64,000 nucleotides of DNA from an uncultured Sulfitobacter sp. (GCA_947501805.1 CANMXJ010000009.1:119914-183913), one strand, 5' to 3'. Positions 17,202 to 27,141 are shown, counted from the stretch's first letter. Numbers and translations: made by a program. Notes: generated by a model from the sequence alone, not told the origin.

Positions 17202-18080
17202 ATGGATATAGATCATATCGACTGGAACCACCTACGCGCATTCCTTGCCACAGCCGAACATGGCTCACTATCTGCGGCCGCCCGCGCGCTTGGCCTGACC
17301 CAGCCAACACTCAGCCGCCAGATTGCAGCACTGGAAAGTGCGCTTGCCCTGATGCTGTTTGAACGCAACGGCCGCACCTTGTCGCTGACGGATGCCGGGC
17401 GGGAGCTGTTACACCACGCCCGCGACATGGGCAGCGCTGCCAACCGTCTTTCGCTGTCAGCAAGTGGTCAACGCTCCAGCTTGCGGGGCTTGGTGCGGAT
17501 CACGGCCAGCGACGTGGCCTCGGTCTACGAGCTGCCCCGGATTGTGCAGGCTATTCGCCTGCGCGCGCCTCAAATCACCGTAGAGATCATTGCATCAAAC
17601 GACATCGAAAACCTGATGCAACGCGATGCCGATATTGCTGTGCGCAACGTCAGGCCTGAACAGCCGAACCTTGTCGCAAGGCTTTTGCGGGAAAAAAGCG
17701 GACATTTCTATGCCAGTACAGCATATCTGCAAACACGCGGCCGCCCCAAGTCCCTTGCCGACCTGACCCACCATGACTGGATTTCTCTCGGGGATGTGAC
17801 ACGCATGCATGGCTACATGATTGCCCTTGGCATCCCGATAGAGCCGGAACATTTTCGCATCATTTCGGAAAACGGCGTTGCAGCTTGGGAGATGTGCAAA
17901 TCAGGCCTTGGCATTAGCCCGATGGATGACGAAATCGCGGCAAAGTCACCCCAGCTTGAACGTATACTGCCAGACCTTTTGCACGTCACCTATCCGGTAT
18001 GGCTTGTCACCCACCGCGAGGTACACACCAGCCCACGCATCAGGCTGGTGTATGATCTTCTAGCCGAAGGATTGACCTAG
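17202..18080 (+). CDS. LysR family transcriptional regulator
   Basis: A 292-residue LysR-type regulator. The winged helix-turn-helix spans about 6-65 (FLATAEHGSLSAAARALGLTQPTLSRQIAALE), and the periplasmic-binding-protein-like effector domain about 90-290. It is divergent from the methyltransferase gene over 83 bases that are A+T-rich, with a TATATATACATA run, the classic setting for LysR control of the neighbour. Its effector is unknown. Its 3' end overlaps the 3' end of pheT by four bases. Confidence 0.9.
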   Translation: MDIDHIDWNHLRAFLATAEHGSLSAAARALGLTQPTLSRQIAALESALALMLFERNGRTLSLTDAGRELLHHARDMGSAANRLSLSASGQRSSLRGLVRITASDVASVYELPRIVQAIRLRAPQITVEIIASNDIENLMQRDADIAVRNVRPEQPNLVARLLREKSGHFYASTAYLQTRGRPKSLADLTHHDWISLGDVTRMHGYMIALGIPIEPEHFRIISENGVAAWEMCKSGLGISPMDDEIAAKSPQLERILPDLLHVTYPVWLVTHREVHTSPRIRLVYDLLAEGLT

Positions 18081-20476
18081 CCGCGCAGTATACCACCTGT
18101 GGCCTTGGCAACCTTTTCGATTACCTTGGCACCAACCGCCTCGATGTCCTTGTCCTTCAAGGTCTGATCCGAAGGCTGCAACCGCACCGTAATCGCAAGC
18201 GATTTCTTACCCTCACCCAAGCTGCCGCCAATGAATTCATCAAACACACGCACCTCTTCGATCAGCGCCTTGTCAGCACCCATCGCTGCGTTGACCAAGG
18301 TCAGCGCCTCGACCTCTGCATCAACGACAAAGGCAAAATCACGCTCAACCGCCTGCAAATCACTGATCTGAAGCGCTGCTCTTGTGGCACCGGATTTACG
18401 CGACAGCGGCACCTCGTCAGGCCACAGGGTAAAGGCCATTGCCGGCCCTTTAACGTCCATCGCCACAAGTATTTTTGGATGCACTTCGCCGAAAATACCC
18501 AACACTTTTTTCGGCCCCAGACAGATCATGCCATGCCGTCCCGGATGCCACCATTCCCGCGCACCACGCAAGATCTGCACTTTCGCGGGGGCACCCATCG
18601 CCGACAATACCGCTTCGGCGTCCGCTTTGACGTCAAAGACATCGACAGGCCGTGACGCCCCATGCACGTCCTTCGGACCAGTGCGACCAATCAAAAGACC
18701 GCTCACCAGCGTATGCTGTTCGCCCGGTTCGCCCCCGTGAAACGCAGGTCCAACTTCAAACAGCGCCATATCGGCAAAGCCACGCGCCTGATTGCGTGCT
18801 GCAGCCTGTAACAGCCCCGGCAACAAGGCAGGCCGCATATGGCTCATGTCATTGCTGATCGGGTTTTCCAGCCGGGTTTCCTCCGTACCGCCTCCGAACA
18901 AGGCGGCAGAAGCCTGATCAATGAAGCTGTAGGTGACACATTCGTTGTAACCCAACGCGGCAACCGCCCGCCGCGCCGCTGTGATACGGCGCTGCTTTGG
19001 TGACAGGATCGGGCGCGGCACGCCGACATTCAGACGCGGCAATGGAACCCCTTCCAGTTTGGTCAGTGAAGCAATTCGCGCCACTTCCTCCACCAGATCC
19101 GCCTCGCCCTGCACATCAGGCCGCCAGCTGGGTGCTTGCGCCATGTCACCGTCAAGCGTAAAGCCCAATGCTTCCAACGTGGCACGCTGGGTTTCCGCCG
19201 GGATTGTCATCCCGACAAGTGACTGCACACGATCCGTGTCCAGCTTGTAGGCGCGCGCCGTATCCGGAATGGCACCTGCCACAACAACCTCGGATGCTTC
19301 ACCGCCTGCATGTTCCAGAATCATTCGCGTTGCATGTTCAATTCCATGCGGGGTCCATTCAGGATCAATGCCCCGTTCGAACCGGTATCGCGCATCCGAA
19401 TTGATCTTGAGCGCACGTCCCGTGTACGCCGTGCGCACCATGTCGAAGTAGGCGGCCTCGATGAAAACACTGGTGGTCTCCTCGGTACAGCCGGACCGCA
19501 GTCCTCCCATTACGCCACCAATGCTCTCGACACCCTCGGTATCAGAAATCAACGTCATGCCTTCGGTAAACGTGTATTCCTTGTCATCCAGCGCCATCAG
19601 CGTCTCGCCACCCTTGGCGCGGTGCACACGCAGCGCGTTGCCTGCAACTTTATCCGCATCGAATACGTGCAAGGGGCGGTTACGATCATATGTGAAGAAG
19701 TTTGTCACATCGACAAGGAACGAAATCGGTCGCAAGCCAATGGCGCGCAGACGGTCCTGCAACCACTCTGGCGAAGGTCCGTTTTTCACACCCTTGATCA
19801 CGCGACCATAAAACACCGGACATTGATCCAACGTATCGTCGTCAATGCTCACCGAAATCGGAGAAGGGAAAGTTCCCGCAACCGCCTCAACATCCCGCGC
19901 CTTCAACGTGCCCAACCCACGCGTCGCAAGATCGCGCGCAATTCCGCGCACGCCAAGTGCGTCGGGACGGTTTGGCGTGATCGCAATCTCGATCACAGGG
20001 TCCACTTTGGCAGGGTCATTTTGCGCCAGCCAATCGACAAAGGACTGACCAACCTCGCCCGAAGGCAATTCGATAATCCCGTCATGCTCTTCGGAAAGCT
20101 CCATTTCGCGTTCGGAGGCCATCATGCCGAAACTCTCGACACCGCGAATTTTGCCCACGCCAATTGTCGTATCAATCCCCGGCACATAAACGCCCGGTTT
20201 CGCGACAACCACGGTGATCCCCGCCCGCGCATTGGGTGCGCCACAGATGATCTGCATCACGCCTTCGTCAGTCTCGACCTGACAGACGTTCAGACGATCC
20301 GCATCGGGGTGTTTCTCGGCGGATTTGACATACCCGATGGTAAAATCACGCAGCTTCGCCCCACGATCCTCCACACCCTCAACCTCAAGGCCAAGGTCGG
20401 TCAGGGTTTCACAGATTTCATCAACCGAAGCCGTGGTGTCCAGATGGTCTTTTAGCCATGATAGTGTGAATTTCAT
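18077..20476 (-). CDS. pheT: Phenylalanine--tRNA ligase beta subunit
   Basis: A 799-residue PheT, full length. It starts MKFTLSWLKDHLDT, followed by the tRNA-binding OB domain (about 40-150), B3/B4 editing domain (about 210-370), B5 (about 400-475), catalytic-like core, and the C-terminal ferredoxin-fold anticodon-binding domain (about 705-798). With PheS it charges tRNA-Phe, and the B3/B4 domain hydrolyses Tyr-tRNA-Phe. It is separated from pheS by 572 bases holding a small membrane protein gene and a 21-bp inverted repeat, which is unusual. Confidence 0.97.
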   Translation of the reverse strand: MKFTLSWLKDHLDTTASVDEICETLTDLGLEVEGVEDRGAKLRDFTIGYVKSAEKHPDADRLNVCQVETDEGVMQIICGAPNARAGITVVVAKPGVYVPGIDTTIGVGKIRGVESFGMMASEREMELSEEHDGIIELPSGEVGQSFVDWLAQNDPAKVDPVIEIAITPNRPDALGVRGIARDLATRGLGTLKARDVEAVAGTFPSPISVSIDDDTLDQCPVFYGRVIKGVKNGPSPEWLQDRLRAIGLRPISFLVDVTNFFTYDRNRPLHVFDADKVAGNALRVHRAKGGETLMALDDKEYTFTEGMTLISDTEGVESIGGVMGGLRSGCTEETTSVFIEAAYFDMVRTAYTGRALKINSDARYRFERGIDPEWTPHGIEHATRMILEHAGGEASEVVVAGAIPDTARAYKLDTDRVQSLVGMTIPAETQRATLEALGFTLDGDMAQAPSWRPDVQGEADLVEEVARIASLTKLEGVPLPRLNVGVPRPILSPKQRRITAARRAVAALGYNECVTYSFIDQASAALFGGGTEETRLENPISNDMSHMRPALLPGLLQAAARNQARGFADMALFEVGPAFHGGEPGEQHTLVSGLLIGRTGPKDVHGASRPVDVFDVKADAEAVLSAMGAPAKVQILRGAREWWHPGRHGMICLGPKKVLGIFGEVHPKILVAMDVKGPAMAFTLWPDEVPLSRKSGATRAALQISDLQAVERDFAFVVDAEVEALTLVNAAMGADKALIEEVRVFDEFIGGSLGEGKKSLAITVRLQPSDQTLKDKDIEAVGAKVIEKVAKATGGILRG

Positions 20477-20562
20477 GTCTCAATCCTCGTGCCTATGCTT
20501 GGGTTCAGTCGGTATCGCCAAACGGGGCGGGGATCAATGCGGTTTGCCGTATGCACAACAGC

Positions 20563-20583
20563 GCCGTGCCATCGACTGCCCGC
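20563..20583 (+). repeat. Left arm of a 21-bp inverted repeat between the small membrane gene and pheT
   Basis: A 21-base sequence that is the exact reverse complement of 20685-20705. The pairing extends a few bases outward with one indel. The 101-base spacer shows no gene. Confidence 0.8.
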
Positions 20584-20684
20584 GGGGTGGCGGTGCAACA
20601 TCTGTGCGCTGCCACTTTATCTCTCGGCTATAATGAGCATTATCAATGGAGCATCCAGACTCACCAAATCGCCAGCCCGGCGGG

Positions 20685-20705
20685 GCGGGCAGTCGATGGC
20701 ACGGC
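20685..20705 (-). repeat. Right arm of the 21-bp inverted repeat
   Basis: Exact reverse complement of 20563-20583, G+C-rich. Together the arms could fold into a large hairpin within the leader of pheT, or be the ends of a small non-coding insertion. Confidence 0.8.
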
Positions 20706-20751
20706 GGCTGCGAGCAGCCTTGATTCCGTGCTGGGACTTCAGATCAGAGAA

Positions 20752-21048
20752 TTAGCGCTTTCGTCCGCGTTCAATCATCTTTTGAACTCTGACAATAGCC
20801 CGCCAAGCTACATCGCGTTTTTCAGTAGCAGCTCTGTCATTCGCAGCCGCAGCAAAAAATGCCGGAGCTACCAAGACACCCACCACAAGATACACCGCCA
20901 TTTTTGGAATTACGTCGACAGAAAACCCGAAAACAAACGGCAAAAAATTCAGTAGCAGTAGACCAAAGAGCCAAATGCGCGGGTGTGACTTTGTTCGCCT
21001 CAGCCACCAATTATAGTAATTGGCAATGTAGAAGCTGACCGAGTACAT
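20752..21048 (-). CDS. Small membrane protein between pheS and pheT
   Basis: A 98-residue protein with two hydrophobic segments (about 24-43 and 48-66) and a basic C-terminus (VRVQKMIERGRKR). I do not recognise the family. Its ATG follows the pheS stop codon directly with no spacing, so it is probably translated by coupling to pheS. Base composition is lower in G+C than pheS and pheT, suggesting an insertion into the operon. It may be expressed only as a passenger; confidence rests on its length and the coupled start. Confidence 0.55.
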   Translation of the reverse strand: MYSVSFYIANYYNWWLRRTKSHPRIWLFGLLLLNFLPFVFGFSVDVIPKMAVYLVVGVLVAPAFFAAAANDRAATEKRDVAWRAIVRVQKMIERGRKR

Positions 21049-22122
21049 CTACCTACTCAAACCACCATGCAAATTCGGCTGGTCCAGGCTCGCAAACCCG
21101 TAGTGCCGCAACCACCGCAGATCACTATCAAAGAACGCCCGCAAATCCGGTATCCCGTATTTCAGCATCGCAATCCGGTCGATCCCCATGCCAAAGGCAA
21201 AGCCCTGCCAGACGTCAGGATCAATCCCGCCCGCCTGCAACACTTTCGGATGCACCATGCCGGACCCCAGCACCTCCATCCAATCGTCGCCCTCGCCAAT
21301 CTTCAACTGGCCATCGACCCATGAACACTGGATATCAACCTCGGCAGAGGGTTCCGTGAACGGGAAATGCGAGGCGCGAAAGCGGGTCTTGATCCCGTCA
21401 ATCTCGAAAAACGCGCTGAAAAATTCCTCCAACGTCCATTTCAGGTTCGCCATCGAAATGTCTTTATCAATCGCCAGCCCCTCGACCTGATGGAACATCG
21501 GCGTATGCGTCTGGTCATAATCAGCACGGTACACACCACCCGGACAGATGATGCGCAAAGGTGCGCCTTCTTTCTCCATCGTGCGGATTTGCACCGGTGA
21601 CGTATGTGTGCGCAGTACATGCGGCGGGCGGTTGTCGCCTTCGGCACGCGCCATATAAAACGTGTCCATCTCGGCCCGCGCAGGGTGGTGGCCGGGGATG
21701 TTCAGCGCGTCGAAATTATACCAATCGGTGTCAATGCGCGGCCCTTCGGCAACGGAGAACCCCATATCGGCAAAGATCGCGGTTAACTCTTCAGTCACCT
21801 GAGACACCGGATGGATCGAGCCGACCCGCTGCGGGCGCACCGGCAAGGTCACGTCAAGCCACTCAGAGCGCAACCGCTCATCCAGCGCCGCATCCCCCAA
21901 CGCCGCTTTCTTGGCCGCCAGCGCCGAGTTGATCTCGTCCTTCAATGCATTCAGCGCAGGCCCGACAGACTGCCGTTCCTCTGGTGTCATCTTGCCCAAC
22001 TCGCGCATTTTCAGCGCGACTTCGCCCTTTTTACCAACCGCAGCCAGCCGGATATCTTCCAGTCCGGCCTCGTCAGCGGCATCTGCTATCTGGCTCAGGT
22101 ATTTCTGCTTGAGATCGTCCAT
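21049..22122 (-). CDS. pheS: Phenylalanine--tRNA ligase alpha subunit
   Basis: A 357-residue PheS. The N-terminal coiled-coil region (1-85) is followed by the class II aminoacyl-tRNA synthetase core with motif 2 ([12 protein letters not shown] and [18 protein letters not shown]) and motif 3 ([14 protein letters not shown]). It makes the catalytic part of the heterotetramer with PheT. The ATG at 22122 (MDDLKQKYL) fits the family and has GAGGGTGCC before it; the longer in-frame extension lacks conservation. Confidence 0.97.
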   Translation of the reverse strand: MDDLKQKYLSQIADAADEAGLEDIRLAAVGKKGEVALKMRELGKMTPEERQSVGPALNALKDEINSALAAKKAALGDAALDERLRSEWLDVTLPVRPQRVGSIHPVSQVTEELTAIFADMGFSVAEGPRIDTDWYNFDALNIPGHHPARAEMDTFYMARAEGDNRPPHVLRTHTSPVQIRTMEKEGAPLRIICPGGVYRADYDQTHTPMFHQVEGLAIDKDISMANLKWTLEEFFSAFFEIDGIKTRFRASHFPFTEPSAEVDIQCSWVDGQLKIGEGDDWMEVLGSGMVHPKVLQAGGIDPDVWQGFAFGMGIDRIAMLKYGIPDLRAFFDSDLRWLRHYGFASLDQPNLHGGLSR

Positions 22123-22315
22123 GGCACCCTCGGAATTTGCTTGATCCCTGCTACTTGCCACCCCCCTGAAATGCAACCCGTCCACACCCCCTGCCTTACG
22201 CGCCGCACGGCGCGGAAAAATCACGCACCCATCGGATACAGGGCTTGGCGAACCACCAGATAAGGTGGTAGCTGTCAGAAAACCCACCATATTTCGCAGG
22301 ATTGGATGTTGCGCG

Positions 22316-22930
22316 ATGGCTCTGTTCAAGACTGACAAAATACGCCCCCTTCTGTTCGCCGCGGTTATTGCGACGACCAGCATTGTTGCGGGAGTCGTAT
22401 TCGTGGCTGATCTGAGGGCTGGCGAGTCTGCTAGTTCGGCATCACCAAACCCACAGCAAGCACAGGCCATGGCAAATCTGGTAGCGCCACCAGCGCCGCT
22501 ATCACATGGTGTTACAGGACAAGATCCAGCACAAGACACCACCGCTGCACAGATTGTGGCAAACGACTGCGTGGCACAGCTGGATGATTACATCGAGCCG
22601 ATCTTTATCACATTTGATATGGGCGACAGCCTGATTTCCGCGGACAATGCGCCCCTTCTCTCTCACATTGCGGCTTTGATTGCCTCTTGCCCCGACGCGC
22701 ATGTAATGGTTGCAGGCCATGCTGACGGCAGCGGTAACGACCAGACCAACCTCGCCCTAAGCTGGGCCCGCGCCGATGAAACGCTGAACCTGCTCGTGAC
22801 GCTTGGCGCAGATCCCGCGTCACTGGAATCGGTTGGTTTTGGCGCACGCGCGCCCATGGCGCAGGGATCCGATGATGAAGATGGTGCCAACCGTCGGGTC
22901 GATTTCAGAGTGCTGCGACGCAGGGACTAA
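22316..22930 (+). CDS. OmpA family protein with N-terminal anchor
   Basis: A 204-residue protein. One N-terminal hydrophobic segment (about 12-33) acts as signal or membrane anchor, then a linker rich in Ala, Pro and Gln, then an OmpA-like peptidoglycan-binding domain (about 95-203) with [38 protein letters not shown] and NRRVDF. It should tether the cell envelope to peptidoglycan. The ATG at 22316 is used; a GTG at 22265 would add 17 residues, and neither has a strong ribosome site. It is divergent from pheS and converges on a decayed cyclase gene. Confidence 0.82.
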   Translation: MALFKTDKIRPLLFAAVIATTSIVAGVVFVADLRAGESASSASPNPQQAQAMANLVAPPAPLSHGVTGQDPAQDTTAAQIVANDCVAQLDDYIEPIFITFDMGDSLISADNAPLLSHIAALIASCPDAHVMVAGHADGSGNDQTNLALSWARADETLNLLVTLGADPASLESVGFGARAPMAQGSDDEDGANRRVDFRVLRRRD

Positions 22931-22947
22931 CCGGCGCGACCTTGCAA

Positions 22948-23556
22948 TCACCATGTTTCGATCTCACCGATTCCCTTGATCTCAACCGGACCACGTGGCG
23001 CAAACGCAAAACCACTTCCTGGAATGGCGCGGGTGGCTTCCGTCACCTGAATGCGGCCCGGCTTCCCGTGGCTTTCCATCCGGCTTGCGGTGTTCACGGT
23101 GTCACCCCAGACATCATAGAACACCTTGCTGGAACTGATGACCCCGGCGATGGCAGGGCCGGAATGAAGTCCGAGGCGCTGTTGCACCTGCTCTCCTATC
23201 TCGTCCGACAGACGCGCCACAGCCATATCGGCACAGACCTGCGCATGATCAGCACGGGCCAAGGGCAAGTCAGCTGCAACCATTTAGGCGTCGCCAATGG
23301 TCTTGATCTTTTCCAGCCGACGTTCTGCGGTCAAGTCATCAAAGTCTGAAAATATCTTGTGGAGAAAGCCGACCGGCGCATCCGGGCCCAACCTTGCAGC
23401 ACGCGGAGCGAAATCCACAATGCCTGCGAACAGCAGCATGACCGCAGGCAATCCGTCAGCGATCACTTCACCGGTGCGCTCTTTGAGACGGAAGGCAATC
23501 TCATCTGGTAGCAAATTCGCCAGCAAAGTCTCGAAACGATCGAACTCACGCGACAC
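22948..23556 (-). pseudogene. Decayed class III adenylate/guanylate cyclase
   Basis: The frame encodes a cyclase catalytic domain broken by a TAA at 23281-23283. The upstream part reads LLPDEIAFRLK ... LFAGIVDFAPRAARLG ... LEKIKTIGDA and then stops; the next codons read MVAADLPLARADH ... YDVWGDTVNTASRMES. In intact relatives this junction is GDAYMV, so one substitution of the Tyr codon explains the stop. The first metal-binding Asp of LFADIVGF is Gly, and no N-terminal sensor region is present: a TGA lies just upstream at about 23572. All three signs point to a dead remnant. Confidence 0.82.
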
Positions 23557-23730
23557 CGCTGCCTCAGCCGCTCATGCCCCCAGACCTTCAATGAAGGTGC
23601 GGCAAAAGTGCCAGATGATTACCGCCTGGGCATGCAAAGGATGGTAGGGCCAGTTGCGGCAAATATATACCAAAACTGCCCCAAACCGCGCGCGCATTCG
23701 CACGCTTGGGTTGATGCCCGCCAACACAAA

Positions 23731-23754
23731 GAGGGCCGCCCGAAGGCGACCCTC
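23731..23754 (-). terminator. Terminator of rpmI-rplT
   Basis: On the minus strand a 10-bp stem with one G-U pair closes a TTCG tetraloop (23731-23740 with 23745-23754) and is followed by a T-rich tract. It lies 25 bases after rplT. Confidence 0.88.
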
Positions 23755-23779
23755 AAATTCTGATGCAAATTTTGCGCAG

Positions 23780-24145
23780 TTACGCGGCCAACGCATCCTG
23801 TGCAGTCTTAACAATCGCACCAAATGCTTCTGGCTCGTGTACCGCCAGATCAGCGAGAACCTTACGGTCCACTTCGATGCCAGCAAGGTTCAGACCATTG
23901 ATAAAGCGTGAATATGTCAGCGCCTCGTCATGTGAGCGAACCGCAGCGTTGATCCGCTGAATCCACAATGCGCGGAAGTTGCGCTTGCGATTCTTGCGGT
24001 CACGGGTTGCATATTGGTTGGCCTTGTCGACCGCCTGTGTAGCGACCTTAAAGACGTTCTTGCGACGACCGTAATACCCTTTGGCGGCTTTGACGATTTT
24101 CTTGTGACGGGCGTGGGTAACTGTCCCACCTTTTACTCGTGCCAT
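23780..24145 (-). CDS. rplT: 50S ribosomal protein L20
   Basis: A 121-residue L20 starting [30 protein letters not shown], highly basic as expected. L20 binds 23S rRNA early in large-subunit assembly. It follows rpmI by 15 bases in a two-gene operon. infC, often in front of rpmI, is not next to it here. Confidence 0.98.
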   Translation of the reverse strand: MARVKGGTVTHARHKKIVKAAKGYYGRRKNVFKVATQAVDKANQYATRDRKNRKRNFRALWIQRINAAVRSHDEALTYSRFINGLNLAGIEVDRKVLADLAVHEPEAFGAIVKTAQDALAA

Positions 24146-24160
24146 GCTAGGTCTCCTATC

Positions 24161-24361
24161 TTAGCGGTCGTAGGGCATGAAGCCCTTGATGATCTTTGCA
24201 TCTGGTGCAGACAATGTTGTCGTACCACGTGCGTTACGGATGAACTTTTTAGTCCGTTTGATCATGCCATGCTGTTTACCAGCCTGACCCGCGATGACCT
24301 TGCCGGTCGCCGAGATCTTAAAGCGCTTCTTCGCGCTCGATTTCGTCTTCATCTTAGGCAT
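24161..24361 (-). CDS. rpmI: 50S ribosomal protein L35
   Basis: A 66-residue L35 starting [20 protein letters not shown], very basic. The ATG at 24361 gives the standard N-terminus; the upstream in-frame extension is leader. It is the first gene of the rpmI-rplT operon. The region 24362-24564 should contain the promoter. Confidence 0.98.
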   Translation of the reverse strand: MPKMKTKSSAKKRFKISATGKVIAGQAGKQHGMIKRTKKFIRNARGTTTLSAPDAKIIKGFMPYDR

Positions 24362-24564
24362 TTCCGTCTCCGTATGTTGAGTTCGGTTTACGCGCGACTC
24401 GGCATGCCACATTGGCCGGACGCACGGGTTGAATGCTGGCGTATAGGACGTCGCTTATCGCTTGGCAATAGGGGGACGACACTAAGCATCAAACCAGTCC
24501 TTGCAAAGAACAAGCCGCCCCCGCAATCATACCTTCTATGCGCACAAAGACACACTAGGGCAAT

Positions 24565-24945
24565 ATGACCAAACAAGACAAAACCCCGCTAATTGATGCA
24601 ATTACCGCACTTGAAAAACAAGTCTGGGAGGCGCTGGTTTCAGGCGATGCAACGGCAGACGCGGCTTTGCTCAGCAATGATTTTCTAGGTGTTTATCCAG
24701 ACGGCTTTGCCGCGAAAGCGGATCATTTCGGGCAGCTTGCCCAAGGAGCAACCGTGGAGTCCTACACGTTGGGTCAAACGAAGTTGCGCCAACTCGGCCC
24801 CGATCACGCCTTGCTTAGCTATCGCGCGACTTTCAGACGGGTTGGCAAGGAATTGGACGAAACGATGTACGTCAGCTCCATTTGGCAGTGCATCGGCAAA
24901 AGCTGGATCAACATCTTTAGTCAGGACACGCCTGAACAAATGTGA
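24565..24945 (+). CDS. DUF4440 / SnoaL-like protein
   Basis: A 126-residue protein of the NTF2-like superfamily. The pattern LEKQVWEALVSGDATADAALLSNDFLGVYPDG followed by three or four beta strands (YTLGQTKLRQLG, HALLSYRATFRR, TMYVSSIWQ, SWINIFSQDTP) is that of DUF4440. Members are small cone-shaped domains used as enzymes or ligand binders, and the function here is unknown. It ends seven bases from the convergent small membrane protein gene. Confidence 0.8.
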   Translation: MTKQDKTPLIDAITALEKQVWEALVSGDATADAALLSNDFLGVYPDGFAAKADHFGQLAQGATVESYTLGQTKLRQLGPDHALLSYRATFRRVGKELDETMYVSSIWQCIGKSWINIFSQDTPEQM

Positions 24946-24951
24946 CACATC

Positions 24952-25176
24952 TCAGGGCAGATATCGCGCCGCAACCTTCACAAACACGTCCGGTATTTCC
25001 TCCAGCGCGTATCCGTTGGGTTTGCTTTGGCTCGCGTAAAGAATCAGCGCACCGCCAATAAGAATTGTCACGGCAGACGCACGTGGTGCCCGTTTGTCAG
25101 ACAACGCAGACAAAATGGACGGAACTGAAAATGCGCCAACCACAAGTCCAAGTGACAATGCTAGATCAGGGTCCAT
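24952..25176 (-). CDS. Small conserved membrane protein downstream of pyk
   Basis: A 74-residue protein with two hydrophobic segments (about 6-22 and 35-50) and a soluble C-terminus. It lies 30 bases downstream of pyruvate kinase on the same strand and is probably cotranscribed. I recognise the pattern as a Rhodobacterales-type conserved hypothetical but cannot assign a function. Confidence 0.65.
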   Translation of the reverse strand: MDPDLALSLGLVVGAFSVPSILSALSDKRAPRASAVTILIGGALILYASQSKPNGYALEEIPDVFVKVAARYLP

Positions 25177-25206
25177 TACTATTCTCCTACCACTAATTAT
25201 AGCATC

Positions 25207-26652
25207 TTACTCTAGGTCAGCCGGAAAGATCAAACTTTCGTCGCACGGTGCTACACGCAGAATGTTTGTGCTGCCCGGCACGTTGAATGGCACGCCCGCA
25301 GTCACAACGATATGATCGCTTTCATCTGCAAACCCTTCATTGCGTGCCGCGCGCACTGCGGAAATAACCGCTTTTTTGAAACGATCTACATCTCCGCTGA
25401 TCACGCAGTTGGTACCCCAGCTGAGCGCCAGTCGACGTGCCGTGCGCACCAGCGGGGTCAATGCGATGACCGGCACGCGCGGACGTTCCCGCGCTGTCAA
25501 CAATGCCGTTGTACCACTCTGCGTAAAGCAGCAGATTGCCTTGATATCCGTTGTCTCTGCAATTTCGCGCGCCGCAGCCACAATACCATCAGCCACTGTC
25601 ATACGGTCGGCCTTGCGTGATGATTCGATGATTTCCGTATAGGTCGGATCAGCCTCAACTTCGCGGGCCACGTTGTCCATTGTTGTCACAGCCTCGATCG
25701 GGAAATCACCCGCGGCTGACTCAGCACTCAGCATGACAGCATCCGCACCTTCGTAAATCGCAGTCGCGACATCGGACACTTCCGCGCGCGTGGGCATCGG
25801 GCTTTCGATCATCGATTCCAACATCTGCGTCGCCACAATAACCGGCTTGGCCGCCGCGCGACACTTACGCACCAGACGTTTTTGGATCGGCGGCACATTC
25901 TGCACGGGCAGTTCCACACCCAAATCGCCACGCGCCACCATGATCCCATCGCTTACGGCCAGGATGTCATCGAACCGGTCAACCGCCGAGGGTTTTTCGA
26001 TCTTCGAGAGAACAGCGGCGCGGCCCTTTGCCAAATCACGTGCTTCGGCCACATCTTCAGGCCGCTGCACAAAGCTCAGCGCCAACCAATCAACACCCAA
26101 CTCGCAAACGAACTCCAGATCGGCGCGATCCTTGTCCGACAGAGCCGCCAGTGGCAGCACAACATCCGGTACGTTCACACCCTTACGGTTTGAAATCACT
26201 CCACCAATCACAACCTCACAATCAGCAAAATCCGCACCGCAGTCGATTACCTTGAGCCTGATCTTGCCGTCATTCACCAACAGACTTGCGCCCGGCTCCA
26301 ATGCCGCGAAAATCTCGGGATGAGGCAGACAAACACGGCTTACGTCACCGTCAGTCTTATCCAGATCCAGACGGAATTTCGCGCCAACAACCAACGTCTC
26401 GCTATCGCCGGAAAACACACCAACGCGCAGTTTTGGTCCCTGTAGGTCCGCAAGAATACCAATGGTACCGTTCACGCTTTTTTCGACCTCACGGATCATC
26501 CGGTGCTTTTCGCGGATTTCGTCATGGCTGCCATGGCTCATGTTCAGGCGAAACACATCGGCCCCTGCCTTGTGCAGCGCCTCGATCATCTCGTAGCTGT
26601 CCGAAGCGGGGCCCAATGTGGCGACAATCTTTACGTTGCGCAGGCGTCTCAT
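25207..26652 (-). CDS. pyk: Pyruvate kinase
   Basis: A 481-residue pyruvate kinase starting MRRLRNVKIVATLGPASDS. Visible motifs are the substrate-binding RLNMSHG, the catalytic lysine segment VLSKIEKP, the magnesium and substrate segment MVARGDLGVELP, and ATQMLESMIESPMPTRAEVSDVATAI. It converts phosphoenolpyruvate and ADP to pyruvate and ATP. The start at 26652 follows AAGGACAAGATAC; an upstream in-frame extension of eight residues is not conserved. It probably heads a transcript with the 74-residue membrane protein. Confidence 0.96.
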   Translation of the reverse strand: MRRLRNVKIVATLGPASDSYEMIEALHKAGADVFRLNMSHGSHDEIREKHRMIREVEKSVNGTIGILADLQGPKLRVGVFSGDSETLVVGAKFRLDLDKTDGDVSRVCLPHPEIFAALEPGASLLVNDGKIRLKVIDCGADFADCEVVIGGVISNRKGVNVPDVVLPLAALSDKDRADLEFVCELGVDWLALSFVQRPEDVAEARDLAKGRAAVLSKIEKPSAVDRFDDILAVSDGIMVARGDLGVELPVQNVPPIQKRLVRKCRAAAKPVIVATQMLESMIESPMPTRAEVSDVATAIYEGADAVMLSAESAAGDFPIEAVTTMDNVAREVEADPTYTEIIESSRKADRMTVADGIVAAAREIAETTDIKAICCFTQSGTTALLTARERPRVPVIALTPLVRTARRLALSWGTNCVISGDVDRFKKAVISAVRAARNEGFADESDHIVVTAGVPFNVPGSTNILRVAPCDESLIFPADLE

Positions 26653-26829
26653 GTATCTTGTCCTTATCCGGTCCATGTGCGTGACAGCAGCTGAAAAACC
26701 ATTCGCTGCTGATCCATGACATCTCTGCCAAAGATTTCACATTTATGAAACAGCGACCAGAGCGGATTGTCCCTCTCCAGCTTGACAGCCCCTTCATCCA
26801 TGCCCAGCTATGAAGCAAAGGAGAAATCA

Positions 26830-27141
26830 ATGCCCAACCAACAGGAAATAGAATTACAAGCCGCTGCCTTTCGTCGCCTACAGAAACATCTGATGGAAGA
26901 CAGAATTGATGTGCAAAACATCGACATGATGAACCTCGCCGGCTTTTGCCGCAACTGCCTGTCGCGCTGGTATCAGGAAGCAGCAGCAGAACGCGGCATC
27001 GAGATCGGCAAGATCGAGGCACGCGAATTGTTTTACGGGATGAGCATGGAAGAATGGAAAGCCAACCACCAGACAGATGCTAGTCCGGACCAGCAACAAG
27101 CGTTCAAGAAGTCCTTTGCCGAAAATGTCGGCGAAGGCTAA
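26830..27141 (+). CDS. DUF1244 family protein
   Basis: A 103-residue protein of the DUF1244 family, common in Proteobacteria. The conserved core is DMMNLAGFCRNCLSRWY (about 33-49), containing the family cysteines, followed by the ARELFYGMSMEEWKA segment. The role is unknown. AAAGGAGAAATCA precedes the ATG at 26830, which decides the start. It is divergent from pyk. Confidence 0.87.
   Translation: MPNQQEIELQAAAFRRLQKHLMEDRIDVQNIDMMNLAGFCRNCLSRWYQEAAAERGIEIGKIEARELFYGMSMEEWKANHQTDASPDQQQAFKKSFAENVGEG

Noticed and set aside
19310..20455. A 381-codon open frame on the plus strand across pheT
   Set aside because: It is the antisense shadow of a clear pheT gene, has no family resemblance and no ribosome site. 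Similar long antisense frames over dnaE2 (46321-47496) and the SelD fusion (42735-43796) were rejected for the same reason.
20560..20710. tRNA or structured RNA between the small membrane gene and pheT
   Set aside because: The inverted repeat arms are too far apart for a cloverleaf and no anticodon or T-arm is present.
23572..23886. Open frame in line with the cyclase remnant, possible N-terminal cyclase domain
   Set aside because: It overlaps rplT, contains no cyclase or sensor motif and is separated by a stop codon, so its frame is probably a coincidence.
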